Positions 11,481-24,184 of a DNA stretch of 64,000 bases are shown one piece after another; positions within the stretch are counted from its first letter, which is position 1, and each line of letters starts with the position of its first letter. The stretch is from Theristus sp. LFF4_11. Taxonomy: Eukaryota; Nematoda; Chromadorea; Monhysterida; Xyalidae. The position numbers and the translations under genes are program-made. The notes under the pieces were generated by a model. It searched no databases. It had not been told where the DNA came from and saw only the letters and a program-made list of their open reading frames with translations. The stretch lies in assembly GCA_030248135.1 (NCBI GenBank), contig JASANC010001605.1, positions 148,060 to 212,059 on the forward strand, given 5' to 3'.

Positions 11481-13753
11481 CTTTGCGTTTTCTTAGTTTT
11501 GCTGAGATTCTCGAAGCCGGAATTGCTAGAGAAACAGCAACGAATTGCACAAAGGCTAGTGTTTTTTAAGAGCACGTTTCCTATTTCCAGTTTTCACAAG
11601 GTTATTTGAGCCAACCAAGGATGCTTCTGGATTCGTCCGCGTTTCTCTACAACGATTTGATTATAATTTGCTCGTTTCCTGCATCCGTGGGACACAACAG
11701 CAGGTGCAGTTACACTTTGAAACAAAAAACTGCAAATGCGCTGTCCTGGCCATGACAAATTTTAACAAAAATCACCCAAATAATCTTGCTCATCAACACC
11801 GTTTATGCAAACGTAAGGCTGAGACTATGGAAAAAATGAACTTGAAGACAATCTAAGAAACTGCATTATTGTTGAAATGGAGCCATTTTTAAAGTGATTT
11901 ATTGCTAGTCGTTTTGTGGTGATGCTCAAACATGTATTTTTTGTGTACAAAAAGAGTTGTCTGTTTTTTCGATTACTTTGCGCAACGTGTTTTTTTGTTA
12001 ATTCTCATCAAATCAATGTCGTCGTTTTTCATCACCCCGCCACGCCTTTTGTCGCTGCCGTGCCGTGATCATTTTTTAGCTTTTTTTCTGACAGTCGCGG
12101 AGCAAAGAACAAAGTCTGCCAGCGGGCCTATGCTTTTGAATGTTTTCAAACTGAAATGCGTACTATGAAATGTTGTGGCTCTCATCAAACAGTTGCGCGT
12201 GTTCAGTTCAATGGCAGCACGGCAGCAAATTACCCAGCAACGAAAACGCCGGAATGGGCAGGCATGTGTGCGTGCAACGGTGATTTGTGGCTTTCGAAAG
12301 TCTCAGAACGTTCCAATTTCTCAATCAATTCAAAAAATGGGGAACATTATCTTTGCCCATGCACATGCCACGCAATATACAACGTCTCGGTTACACGTGT
12401 TGATTTTGTTAACTGTGTTCTCTGCTGTTGTGTACCATATCAGCCACATTTTCTCTTGAGTGATTCGAAACTGAAGTGCCGACACCGAAACGCAGATAGC
12501 AGAATAACCGGAATGAGTTCCTGCATCACGCAGCATGCTTAACGGCCTCCAATGCTCTGCGGGGCATAGATTACTTTGCTTTTTTCTAGACATTTGTTTC
12601 GTGAATGGTTCAGCGGTTTCATGGATGCATTTTCTGTTAAAATTTTGCTTGTGCGCTGCGTCTGTGCCGACAAAAAATGAACGTGTATTCGGTTTCTGCT
12701 ACATGGCTTGTTATGGCGTGGACGGAGTGAGTTACACACAAAATTGTCGGTTCGCATGCGAAATGCGTTTCAGCGGATAGAAAATTTTATATGTTCCAAG
12801 CACAAAACTGTTGTTTCTGCACGTTCGGTTTAACAGAACTATACATCCAAAACAGCAAAACTAATTTACCCTTCGGTTAAAAGTACGTTTCTATACTTCG
12901 CTATAGGTTTCTGCTATTCCCATTTTTTTAAGTTTTAGTTTTCGCAAATTACACAGATACACACATGTGCAGAAATTGACGTCAGTTAAAGCCGCTGCAC
13001 ACGTTTTTTTCAACCGGTGATTTGCTGAACCTTGTATGGTTGCACCCCCACCCGACCCGCATGCGGTACGGGCACGTCGACTCACTCTCATTACATATGT
13101 ATCTCTTTGTGAAGCTCATTTTGAAATTTTTTTCTAGGGTTTCTTTGTTGATCTATTTTTGGAGCATTATTGCGAACAAATTACGTCATTAAAAATTCGT
13201 TGCACCTTTTCCATCTGCTTTTTTCTGCAGCATAAGTGCGTTTGTAACATGTTGCATCCAACTTTATACGACAAAATCATTAGCTAAGTTGCTAGTTTCA
13301 TGTCGCTTGTCCGACAGATTGACTCAATTTGCTGCTGATCAAGAGAGCCAACTGAAGTATTTCTTACTTATCAGTGATGTATACCTTCCTCTCGCCAATG
13401 TTGTGCGCGAAAATAATCCACGGGGCTCTAAGTGAAGGAAACACAACAAAACAAACCAGAACTTCATCAAGGCTAGCAATAACATGCACATACAAATGTA
13501 CTGTATTTCCATATTCTCAGCGGCTGACTTGCTCGCAGAATGTTCGTGACAGCCGCCTAGCCTGGCGCTCATGTACAAACGGCAACGTGCGGCTAATCAG
13601 ATTGTCGCTTTTCGCAGGTTTCTCCTACGCACTCATCCTAAACCGTAATGTGTTGTTAGTTTGAGACGCATTTGTTTATAGACAACGCACAACAACACAA
13701 CACTCCGTGCACGTTGCTGAGTCGCTCGCTTTGCGTGTCGTCGTCGTGTCCAG
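11481..13753. other. Region with no supported gene
   Basis: About 2.3 kb of AT-rich sequence with several chance reading frames on both strands but no run of compatible splice sites and no recognisable protein motif. The ORF near 12156-12542 has many cysteines but no regular spacing. No tandem or inverted repeat was noticed. The last few hundred bases presumably carry the promoter of gene A. Confidence 0.5.
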
Positions 13754-16700
13754 ATGCGCCGATTCAGCGTGTGCACCATGGGCGAACGCGAGGACGAGCG
13801 AGATCGTGCGAAAACGGGCAACGCGAACGCGGCGCGATTGTCGCCGACGACGCAGAACGCCACTGGTGAATCAGAGCGTCATCACGGCGACCGCAGTCCG
13901 ATTCGCGTGGTCGTGCTCGCGCACAACGCCGCCAATCTCGCAAGGAGCTGCACGCCACCGGCGCGGCGCCGTCGAAATTTCGTGCAGGAGATGCGCACCG
14001 AGCAGGACAACGTCGCACGCAGCCGCAAGATCCGCCAGCACTTCAGTGTGAACAGCTCTGGGAGCCCGTCGTTGGTAAGTGCCATGGTCACTGGTGGCGA
14101 GCTCGCCGGTTGAACTGGTCACATGTGGCCATCTGAACATTGGCTGTTTTTCAACTCGGCTCCATGATTGGTCGAACTAGTTCGATACGTCTCATCAGCA
14201 TGCCAGAGCGCATACGTTTCGCAGTTTTTTAAACTGTAATTGCGTTTATTCAAAATAATATGTTTTATTTTGGTCCCGCGTCTTAATACGCGCCTAGATG
14301 GGCTAGCAGTCTCATGCACGACGCGGGAATTCAAAATTGGCAAAATGATCCGAGTCCTCTAAATAAAGCCGGGTCACTTAGGCTATTCTGAATTGTCACA
14401 CACAGATTGAAACTCGTTTCTTTTTATGTCCACAACCGCATTGAGTCGCAGGTCTCAAAGAAAAGATTATATCTACAGTGTAGTTGGCTTCATCCCATGC
14501 CGATTTGAAAAAGATTGTTCAACAAGTGTGCTCTCGTTCTATGCATTTCGTCATCAACGTTTGCAGGACCACGGCAGCAGCATCGACGATGAAGTGCTGG
14601 AAGTGACCACGAAATCGTTCAACGACAAAATCAGCATTTCAGGCCATCTGTCGCCACAAGCCGACAGTCAAGCGGCGCCCGTCAGCTGGAAAACGTTTGT
14701 TCATTTTGGGTGGCTCGTTGGATGAATCGTTGAAGTGAACAGACGACTTTATTTGGCACAATAGGCATCACAACTGACAGCATTCAATTGAATAATTGAC
14801 ACCCGAAAAAAGTGTGCAATTTGCAAACGTTTTTATTGTTGACATGCGTTTCAATCAGTCTGCTTCACAGCAAATGTCAACAGTGGTCATTAATCAGTTA
14901 TTCGAAAAAAATCACTTTTAGTCATCGGTCACAAAGCATCGGTGAGACAACGTTGCCGAGCGTCAAGTCTCCGTATAAGAAAGCAGCCAACCAAGCGCCC
15001 ATCGATGAAGAAGATCACCAAGCTGTACTGCTCCAGCAACAAGCGGCACATTTCCCGGTGTCTATGGCGGCGTCACATTCGTAAAATGCGTTGTGTAACT
15101 CAACATGTCTATTTGTTTGTTTGTGATCATCAGAATTCTCCGTGTCACGTTTGCATGTACATGTATTTGTTATGTACAAGTAGCCGCTAAAATTAGCTAC
15201 ACGTGTGTGTATATGGTTAGTCACGAAGTTATTTTTGTAGAAAAAGTAATTTTATGCGCTTCTGAAAAATGTAGTGCTTCCGCTGGCACCCTCTGTTTGT
15301 CTGTCTATGAAGTTCAACAAGCACCAGACCTTAAAAAACCCTAACTTTTCAACAGATCAAAAAAATTTTCTGGAACAAAAGACAGCCAAAAAAACTCAAA
15401 ACAGCTAAATGTCAGCGAAAGCCAATTACTGTAACAATGCACGTTCTGTACTCATGAATAATAAATGATGAGCAGTTTTGTTTAAATGACCAAGCAACAA
15501 AAGCACTTGTTGCCTGGAAAACACGCTGTGATGCTATTGATGTATGTAACTTTTGCGGTTTTCAAAAGAAAGAAGACGGATTTTCCAGTTCAACGAACCG
15601 TGCATTTTTGAATTTCAACCGGTGTGCGTCTGAATTTGTGTGAGGTATGTGGGATAACCTCGGCTGCTTTATGGTTTTGGTTTTAAATGTGACAATAAAA
15701 AGTTTCAATTTGAATGTTTGTTGTCATGGATCGACGTAGGTGAGTGAATAAAAAAACTGTTTTTAACCCAATTTCAAGGTGTAAGCGGCGACCAGTTTTT
15801 TTCAGCGACAGAACCGATTTAGGTTCTGCAGGCTGGTTAAACGGTCAGCGCCAACCGTGCGAAAGTCTCGTGGCCTTTTTTATTATCTGTTGGGCAATAC
15901 GCCGATACAGGGGATGTAGCAATATGACAATTTGAGTTCAATGATTGTCCCAATGACCACTGATTTTGTGTCTGTCCAGTGCTGCCACTCCGGATTGCGC
16001 GGACTGCGCGCGCAACAAAGACGAGCACAACTATCCGCGCTGTGACGAATGTGACGCGTGTTTGCACTGCGTTGGCGAGCAACACAAACACGACAGTAAC
16101 ATGCACAACGACCCGTATTACTTCCGGTTCTGCTCTGTTCAGTTTTACGGTGCATTCATGAACTCGCGCGCGCTGAAGCGCAGGCGTCGCTTGAACACGT
16201 GAAGCTGCGCTGTTTTTCCTGTATTAATGTGTAGCGAAGTGACATGGTCAAAATATTCACAGTACAGACGAGCCACAGTTAATTGCTATCATTGGTTTTT
16301 CGCTGCTCATCATGCGCAGGCGCATCCAATTCATGAAGTTTTTAAGGTTTGAGAGTTCGGTCGCAAGTGTACTGATGATTTGCAGACGCAAGTATGGCGA
16401 CAAAAAAGCGCGTGAGCGTCTGCCGCCGCCTCCAGTGGCAGAGTCACCACCAAACGAGCCGGACGCAGAGGAGGCCGCCCAGCAGCAGCGACAATTCGAG
16501 CCTGCACCCGGTCACCCACCGCCGACGTTTTATGCCCAACCGCCGCCGCAACAGGTTGCCTCAAATGAACACCATCTACCCATCCATTTTCGGAAAAGTA
16601 AAAATTAAATTTTGCATTGTGTTTTTTTCGCATTGATTTACCGCCTCAGGTTATCATCATGCAACCAGACGGCAGTCTGCTGCCGATGCCCATGCCCCCA

Positions 16701-16963
16701 GCTGGCGCACGCAACCAACCTCAGCCACCGACTTACATCAACGGGCCCAACATACCAGGTGAACTGACCGTGTTTCGTTTGCAGCATGTTCATTGGCTCA
16801 ATTGTAGCCAGATGTGCTGATTGCTTGCAAAAAGTCTAAACTCAATCTTTTAGGTCCACCACAGCCACCGATGGCTCCACTGCCCCCCACGGCGCAGTAC
16901 ATCAATGGGCCCAGTGGCAAGCCAGTGATGACTTACCCAGCTCCACCACCACCGCAACAATGA
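13754..16963 (+). CDS. Gene A: coiled-coil/Cys-rich/proline-rich protein of the tandem family, 380 residues
   Basis: Seven exons sum to a clean frame: 13754-14074, 14567-14694, 14922-15080, 15980-16126, 16386-16554, 16650-16758 and 16854-16963. The N-terminal exon is basic and polar; an inner start at 13778 (MGERED) is also possible. Exon 4 carries a Cys/His cluster (ATPDCADCARN, then CDECDACLHC, then HKHDSNMH) and ends DPYYFR, with the intron splitting the Arg codon. The rest is proline-rich with paired PTYINGP and AQYINGP segments, ending APPPPQQ. Unlike genes C-E there is no CaaX box. Shared exon structure and the YYFR|RKYG junction tie it to genes B and E downstream. I infer a cytoplasmic scaffold or adaptor role, weakly; I cannot name the family. 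Confidence 0.72.
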
Positions 16964-17386
16964 ACACTGAAATTGTTTTTTTTTTCGAAAACTACAATAA
17001 TGCGCCATATAATTTGCACTGTTCGTTCAATTGTTCTTGAGTTACACCAGTTTGTGCGGTCGAGCATGTCGTTGTCTCTTTCTTACACCAACACTTCGTT
17101 TGCCTTTTTGTCTCGATTGATTTTGCTGTGATATTGTTCTCAGTCATACTGATCGATATTTTATGTCATTGAAACTGTCATGGTATTTTCGAGAAAACAA
17201 TCGGTGTATGAGTTTCAAGGCATCTTCTTCTACCAAGCTAAAATTCTGCAGAAATTTTAAATAATTCACAATGTAAGACAAACCCAATAGAGAAACCGAA
17301 CGCTCAGCATCAAGGTGCTGTTGTTAGTGTCAGCACGCTTGTCCGCAAACAGGCATTTCAAAAAAAAAAACTCATCGCAACAAAAT

Positions 17387-19173
17387 ATGAAAATGAGCAG
17401 CAACGTGTCGAACGGGTACATTAGCGACAAATACGAATCTGCATTTCGGAATCTGTTGGCTGACTTGCGGTTGAACAGTCAAAGAGACGCGAACGGTCAA
17501 CACGGCGACAATGGAAACGTCGTCGAAACGTGAGTTGCGAAGAAACCGGAAAACAACTTACTTACATACCGTAAAGTCTTGCATATAAGGTTCCTCCCAC
17601 TTATAAGACCCCCACCCAAAAGTGGGCGGAGTGTCACACGGCGGGAAACCAAAAAATTCAAAATTTTGACTTGGTCAAAATCCTACCCCGTTTATAAGGC
17701 CCGAAATTCCTAATGCTCGCTTTATAAGACCCCCTCCCACTTATAAGGTTGTCACACGAAATTCCACTTTTTTCAGAAATTTTTGATTTTCAAATTTATA
17801 TAAGGAGACCTTATATGCAAGACTTTACGGGTATTTTCTGCTGAAAGAAATGCTTGCTTCAGTTTCATGATATTCCGCATATCACAGTTATGCGCCTCAC
17901 CACCGCATTTAAAGTTTGTTCTTCGCAGTCCGATTCAAATGATCGACAGCGAAATGTACCTCGCTGATCTGCGTGCGAAACGCAACCGAGCTGCGGCGGA
18001 GCATTTTGAGTGCATGGATGAACGCAAATACGAACACGCGGAACAGTTGGAGAAACTGATTGATTCGCTCGACCGGGTAACTGGAACCTTTGTGCAACCA
18101 ATCAGTGAAGTGGCATGGAAAGCATTGCATGTTGGCGTCGTTGTGCTGAATGATTCAGGGCATGCGAGAAGTTGGCCAGCTGGCCGACAAGCATCGTGCG
18201 GCGGTGCTGAACAGAGACGCGATGCGTGCCGAGTTCTTTGGCGACGAAATGAGACAGGCGTTCAATCGGTGTGTCAACGACGTGACGGTCGGTGAGGAAA
18301 CGTGCCACGTTCACATTGCTTGATGGTTGCCGAATCACATACAGATCAGTTGAAACAAATCCAATATGGCACACAGTGATCGTTTCTGCCAATCCCCCCG
18401 CATGCACACTAGTGCAGAAACTGTGCTGTTTTTATGCCAATTTTGAGATAAAACTATTTCCAATGTGTTTAGGCGATTGAGCAAAAGCTGAGCCTGAAGT
18501 TGTACTCGCAGTCGTACGATCGAGTGAGCGAACGCAGAGGCACCGATCGAGGCAAACGACAAAGCAGGCACAGTGATCGAGACTCGTCGGACGAGTCACC
18601 CGCGGACAAGAAAGATCGCCGCAGGAAACTATATGCTTTGGATAAAGAGGACTCGAACTATTACAGGTTACTCGACTTGAACTTTACTATTACAAACTAC
18701 ACACGCGCGCAAGCGGTTTTATGTCCGTTGAACTGCGCTGATTGGTCGCACTGCTCCATAACTCAGCCAATCACTATGTTTCATAGATTTATTGGAAGCT
18801 CATTGTATTTGAGCCATGACTTTCAAAAAGTCTCACAGAATGTTTGAGCTTTATCAAAAAAGTCGCTGAATTTATAAACTTCTCATGCAGGAAAAAGTAT
18901 GGCGGGCGTGGCGCAACGGAGGCTAGAATTCTACTAAAAAACAGCAGCCCTTCGCCGCCTGCTACATCAAACGCCCCCTCTTGGTGGCCAGGCCCCAGCA
19001 TGTTTCCAGCGTACCCTGCGAACTCGTACCAGCCATCATGGGCACCACCACCACCAATGATGTCCATGGCCCCCATGCCCCCCATGCTTGTACCCCCTCA
19101 ACCACCCCCTGTTCCCCCGACGTCCACACAGCAGCAGACTGAGCCACCGAGTGTTTACGTCGTTCAGTATTGA
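17387..19173 (+). CDS. Gene B: coiled-coil/proline-rich protein of the tandem family, 298 residues
   Basis: Five exons join in frame: 17387-17529, 17929-18076, 18159-18287, 18473-18666 and 18891-19173 (897 nt). A second Met lies two codons downstream. Near the N terminus is NGYIS, matched by DGYIS in gene C. Exons 2-3 encode charged helices (AAEHFECMDERKYEHAEQLE; REVGQLADKHRAAVLNRD) likely to form coiled coils. Exon 4 is Arg/Ser-rich and ends SNYYR, joined across a phase-2 intron to KKYG, as in gene A. The last exon is proline-rich (PPPMMSMAPMPPMLVPPQPP) and stops at VVQY without a CaaX box. The exon 3 donor is a weak GTCGGT; a stronger GTGAGG four bases later would give a stop. Intron 1 contains a MITE. 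Confidence 0.72.
17569..17830. mobile_element. MITE with perfect 22-bp terminal inverted repeats
   Basis: The first 22 bases (17569-17590, beginning CCGTAAAGTCTTGC) are the exact reverse complement of 17809-17830. The 262-bp interior is non-coding and has repeated CTTATAAGACCCC / CTTATAAGG motifs. It is preceded by TA; a matching duplication on the right is not exact. It sits in intron 1 of gene B. It is unrelated in sequence to the TACAGTATGGCCGAA elements elsewhere. Confidence 0.85.
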
Positions 19174-19495
19174 GTGATCTGTTGTAGAAGCATTTTCATG
19201 TTTTATCATTCACCCTTTTTGAACGAAATTTATTTGAACCCGATTTTTGCTGGCTTTGTCATTTATGTATGTCCACAGAATATTGATCAACCGATTTTCA
19301 TCGCTTCATTGAATAACATAATTCTGGTTATGGTTCCCGGTTATGGTTATGGTCATGACGCTTGAATGCTTCCCGGTTAACATTATTTGGTCATTTCAAA
19401 TCATCAAAAATTTATGTCGCAATTGTTCGATACAAACCAACGCTAAAACGAAAGAAACTTCGTAGAATTATCAGCGACTGAACGTGATAGACAAA

Positions 19496-21358
19496 ATGCC
19501 AAGGTGAGTAGCCAACCACTGTATGATCAGCTTTTATTAATAGCTGCCAAGGTAAGCCGATGAGCGTTGCAATCACAGACTGGACGACGGTTACATCAGT
19601 CGCACGTACAACCGCGACGCTTCGCCACCAGGCCGCACTCGTCGCCACAGAAGCACAGCAGATGACCGTCGTGGAGATCGATCCCCGTCCGACACACCGC
19701 CGAGTCGACGACGCAAGTGTGCAACCACGAAGTTGAATATTCAGGAGAATATCAGGCTCTACATTGCATATTTCATCATTGATCGATGGTTCTAGCCAAC
19801 CAATCAACAGTCTGCATTTGAATTTGTGAATCTTACAGTCGAGACTCTCGTCAAGACTCGCGTCGTCGTCGTCGTTCGTCATCGCGCGAGCACGACGCGC
19901 ACGAGCGAGCTCGCAGACGCGACCGCGAGTCGCTGCGCGCGGAGTCTCCGACGCCACTGATATCGGCCATGAAGACACTCAAGAAAACACTGATACGCAT
20001 GCACGCTGACGCGGTCGCCGACCGGAATGACAAACGGGCGAAACTGTGCGAGTGGGGTGTCGACAGAATCGACTGGGTTAGCAGACACCAGACAGTTGGT
20101 GGTTTCTAATTTGGTTACTGAATGAATCACGTGTCATAAGGTAACCAGCGAGTTTTAATAGCCAAAGCTCCGTTTTTTTCAGCAAACAGTGACAACAAAC
20201 TTACCAAATAACGAACGTTTGTATTCTAAAACTCGCATTTCAGGGTATATCCGATGTTCGCAAGCATTGTGAACGCCAGGAAACTGCCGTGCTAGACGAA
20301 GACAAAGTGAAGGCGGAGCTAGAACGGCACATGATGTACGAGGCAAAACGGAAAGCAATCACGGAGGTGCACACTAAATTTGAGGTGAGTCGTTTCGAAA
20401 TTTGAAATTTATTGTTCTATTTAAAAAAAAAGTTTTTTTTGCAACTCGCAGGGCAAAAATATTTATTTGGATGAGGAAGATGACGCGAAGTCGGAGCGTG
20501 GCCGACCAGACAGCAGCTCGACGGTGGCCAGCCACTGCGAGGACTGCAAGAAATGCTTGAACTGCAAAGTGCACACGTCGTCGCCGCCGCCGCCCTAGTG
20601 CGCTCTTTTGAGTTCACGAAGCTGATTTGAAAGCGATCATTGGCCACCTCATAAACCAGATTAAGCAATCAGCGTCCTAGTGTGTTCATGCAGAATTCCA
20701 ACCGAATACCACCAAACTTTGCAGCACTCCCCATACGCAGCAGCCGGCATACGTCTACCCAAGCGGTCAACAACAGCAGTACATCTACGTTGACCCCACC
20801 ACTGGCCAACAGTACTACTATTTCGGCCACAATCCAAATCCGTACACTCAACCAGCGGCCCAGGCACCCGGTCAACCACATGCTGCACCAGCAGCACCAC
20901 CACAGCAACCGCCTGCGCACCAAGTGCAACCGGCACAGCCGCACCAGAACACACCAATTCCTGGTCAACCGGACAATCAAACAGTTCAGCCACAGCCGGC
21001 TGCACAGGTAAAAACGTTTGAAGATTTAGCAAAATTTCCACAAGATTCCTGTTTTAAATTTAGACTTTTCAAACAACCAAACAGTTTTTCCTTTCAGCTG
21101 GCGACACCATCGCAAGCATCAGCAGCTGGTGGCGGTCAACCGCAGCCAACAGCACCGGAAGAGGCTGGTGGGGACCCAGAACAGCAAGAGCAACAGAACG
21201 TTCTTGGTGATCAGATTGATGAGACACAGGCGGAGACGAATGATTTGCTAGAAGCGCTGGGTGATGGGCTGCCTGATGGCGCTGATGGCGCTGATGGCGA
21301 TGAATACGTGCCGGATGAGTTGCCGACAAAAGACAGGAAGGGATGCGTCATCAGTTGA
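19496..21358 (+). CDS. Gene C: coiled-coil/Cys-rich/proline-rich protein with CaaX box (CVIS), 397 residues
   Basis: Seven exons sum exactly in frame: 19496-19503 (8 nt, encoding M-P and part of Arg), 19579-19716, 19839-20076, 20244-20384, 20452-20576, 20726-21007 and 21097-21358. Order of parts: DGYIS motif; Arg/Ser-rich segment; coiled-coil ISAMKTLKKTLIRMHAD to KLCEWGVDRIDW; second helix ending EVHTKFE; Cys cluster SHCEDCKKCLNCKVH; Gln/Pro/Tyr-rich segment with QQYIYVDPTTGQQYYYFGHN; acidic tail DQIDETQAETNDLLEALG; C terminus CVIS. CVIS fits the CaaX rule, with Ser last favouring farnesylation, so attachment to membranes is inferred. The exon 5 donor (GTCGTC) is weak; without that intron translation would stop at 20596. 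Confidence 0.75.
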
Positions 21359-21955
21359 TCGCATTTTGTGTTGTGTTGCTTGTGATTCCAATTGTTTTGC
21401 TGTTGTGATCACCACTCATGTGAATGGTTGCAGTCTTGTCTCAATCACACGTTTAAAAAATTGTTTCAAAGTTCTTAGTTTATATTTTTATAGAGTGCTT
21501 TTACAAATACCAGCGTTCCCACTAATGCTACCGTTGAAGCAAAAATAACAATGGAAAAAAACCGACAACCGGCTGTGTTTTGAGAAAACCTTTTTGGATG
21601 GCCATGGCCAATTGCGCACGCGTCGTTGCAAGTCAATTTTAACCGATTTTTAAACCAAATTTAAATATTTTTTTGACACAGTTGTGTCTGGTGGATTGCG
21701 CAAGACACCACAGGTTCACCATTATTTTTGCTCGCTCAACCGTGCCACAATCGTAGGTGCCGGTTGCCATTGAAATCTTGCTGTTAGCAACAGGAACGTG
21801 CTGTGCGATAAAATCAATGCGCGCTCAGTCAAAGAGAACACAAAAGCGACATAAAAAATAAACGTTTCGTCATCGACATCACGGTGAACTGAGAGAAAGA
21901 GAGCGAGTAACGCAGCATTTTCAGTCAAAAAAACAGTTTCAAAAGACCGCGAGTG
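21359..21955. other. Intergenic region between genes C and D
   Basis: About 600 bp of AT-rich sequence with no coding exon recognised. It must hold the 3' end of gene C and the promoter of gene D. No repeat was noticed. Confidence 0.5.
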
Positions 21956-23789
21956 ATGGGCAGCAAGCGCGCTGGTCTGTCGCCACTGCGGGCGCATCGG
22001 CCGACGACCGCGGCGGGCAGACGCAGGAGCAGCGACGAACTGCAGGTGCAGCCGTTGCCACGGTCACGCGGGACGGCCAGACGGCACTCGCTGGAAAGTC
22101 CGGTCAGACGGCCGCTCTCGTCGAACCGGTGTGTTGGAGAACAACACTTGGGGTGGGCCATCAAAATACAACGTCGGAATCAACAATTTACACTTGAATT
22201 TAAAAAAAAAGCAGACACTTGCCTGGTTTGAAGTCAACTAAAGTCAAATGAAAGCTTCAGGTTTTCAATGTTGAAGCAGAAAAACCTCACAATATTTTTT
22301 TGCCAGATACGACAACCGCAGTCACTCGACGATGCCGCGCGCACGTCAAGGCGCGTTCAACCGACGCGAATACAAGGTGTGTCTGTTTGAGTTGCTCACA
22401 GACGCTGGAAACGTTTGTTTTCACAGTTCTGCTGTTGCAGGGCCGACTGAGCAACGCAAGCCATCATTCGTTGAACTTGGACACAGACCCGGTCTATGAT
22501 GAGTACGAACGGATCCAAAATCACGAGAACTTCAGTAACCAGCACCATCGAAACCAGTTTGGAAATCACGATCCATACAACATTGACGATGACATCATGT
22601 AAATGCCTCGGCTGGTTTCCGTTGTTATTGTCGAGCACACAGTGATGTGCAAAAAAATCACGCTGTTTAGCTATAGCTAGCTACGTATGTACATAATGCG
22701 TCAAATCCCTGCTTTTTTTGATTTCACTCCTAGAATCCCAGATTCCATTAGATTCTCGGTTAAAGCGGTATTCATGAAGCAGTATTTAGTGCCGCTTAGC
22801 TACGTTTATTAGCTATCACTAAATATTGCTTCATGAATGCCCTTTCACTCAAACTGAACAAGAGTGAATTCCATGCCAGGCGTAACTACGACTCAACGAA
22901 AGCGTACGGCTACAACGAGTGGTCACGACAGCCGTACAGCGAGAACGATCTGAACAGCTATCTGCCGGGCATGTACGAGCGAGAGTACAACTCAATCTTG
23001 GACGAGACACACCGGCAAGACGACATTGACTCCGCGTATGACTCGAAAAGTGCGCTGCCATTTATATACACCACACACTGAGAAACAAGATCAACAAAAC
23101 ATGTTGAAGGACAATTTGTGGAATGGAGCTTTTAGTAGAACAACAAAAAGTTTTTAACGTGTGTCAGTCAAACCAAAACTGGTATTTTTTAACGCTATTT
23201 TCTTTATCGGCTGCAAACATGTCTGGCTTATGCTGATTGACTGCGTGCTGACGCGATGATTTTGATGCCTCTAATCTTCATCCATGAGAACGCGGGGGCT
23301 ACTAGCACGGCTACTAAAATTGCGTTCACATAAAAAATGCTAAACTTTCTCAGTGAACTGCAGCGACTTTCAGAGTCGTACGAGCGCGATCGTTCGTCGC
23401 CGGAGTCGTCGCCGCCGGCCAGCCGTCACCGTCGTCACAGCGTCACCAAGAATCGCTCATTAGAAGACGAAATTGAGCGTCGACGTGCGCTGCGCAGCAA
23501 AGACGCCAAAAGCAACAACAACGATAGTCGCCGTTACGCGGACGATTCGCCGCCGATTGGGAAACGAAAAAACTCGGTGAAATTCCGACGTGACAGCCGC
23601 GATTCGCTGGACGAGCTGCGAGAGTTGCGCAGTGTTGATCGTAAACTGAGCGATGTTGATCGCGAGATGCACCACCGAGGCGCCAGGGACTATCGCGATG
23701 ATGAATTGGACGACAGGCGACGCGGCGGGCGGCGTCAGAAGAACAAACAGGGTGGTGAAAAGGAGAGCTCAACGTGTGTTGTGCTGTAG
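21956..23789 (+). CDS. Gene D: Arg/Ser-rich protein with CaaX box (CVVL), 330 residues
   Basis: Five exons fit one frame of 993 nt: 21956-22128, 22307-22376, 22441-22598, 22880-23035 and 23354-23789. The start MGSKRAG has Gly2 and a small residue at position 6, compatible with N-myristoylation, but this is only a motif match. The middle is Tyr/Asn/Asp-rich (DPVYDEYERIQNHENF; KAYGYNEWSRQPYSENDLNS). The C-terminal exon is charged (LSESYERDRSSPESSPPASR; SRDSLDELRELRSVDRKLSD) and resembles the SQSYDRVSERRG region of gene B. It ends SSTCVVL; Leu last in a CaaX box favours geranylgeranylation. It lacks the Cys cluster and proline-rich part of genes A-C and E, so its paralogy is less certain. A hairpin lies in intron 3. 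Confidence 0.7.
22767..22841 (+). other. 75-nt intronic hairpin, possible small-RNA precursor or minimal foldback
   Basis: In intron 3 of gene D, 22767-22791 (GGTATTCATGAAGCAGTATT...) pairs with 22817-22841 over 25 positions with about two mismatches, around a 25-nt loop. Arm and loop lengths match an animal pre-miRNA, but a tiny foldback transposon is equally possible. No conserved miRNA seed was recognised. Confidence 0.4.
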
Positions 23790-24184
23790 ATGGGCAATAC
23801 TGGGCATGCAACTGAGAGAGCATTGGTCACTGTGAGCGAACGGACTTCGTCTGTTTCTACTTGGCATATCGCCGATAAACATGCAACATGGACAGAACGA
23901 TTTGAACGGCCACTTAGACACGCACTGCAGGCTGCGTTCTGTGTTGATGTTGACACATTTTTGTAATTATTGTGTGCTGTTACTCAAAATTATCATTCCT
24001 GTTTCTGATTGGTAATTTCACCGCGGCTTGCTTTGTGTGATTGTCTGATGTTTCATGTGAAATAAATTCCGTATGTAATTTTTCATTGATCGGCTGCTGC
24101 AAAACTGACTTCTCAAAAAAAAACTTACACTGTATTTAAGACAGCAGTGGATGTTACTGAAAATTACACACTTTAACGAACAAT
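23790..24184. other. Intergenic region between genes D and E
   Basis: About 395 bp, AT-rich, with an AATAAA signal near 24060 that could serve gene D. Nothing else was recognised. Confidence 0.5.

Noticed and set aside
20582..20598. Stop of gene C at the TAG at 20596
   Set aside because: Splicing at 20577 joins in phase to the Gln/Pro/Tyr exon and then to the acidic CaaX tail shared with gene E; the total length is an exact multiple of three, so the longer form is preferred.
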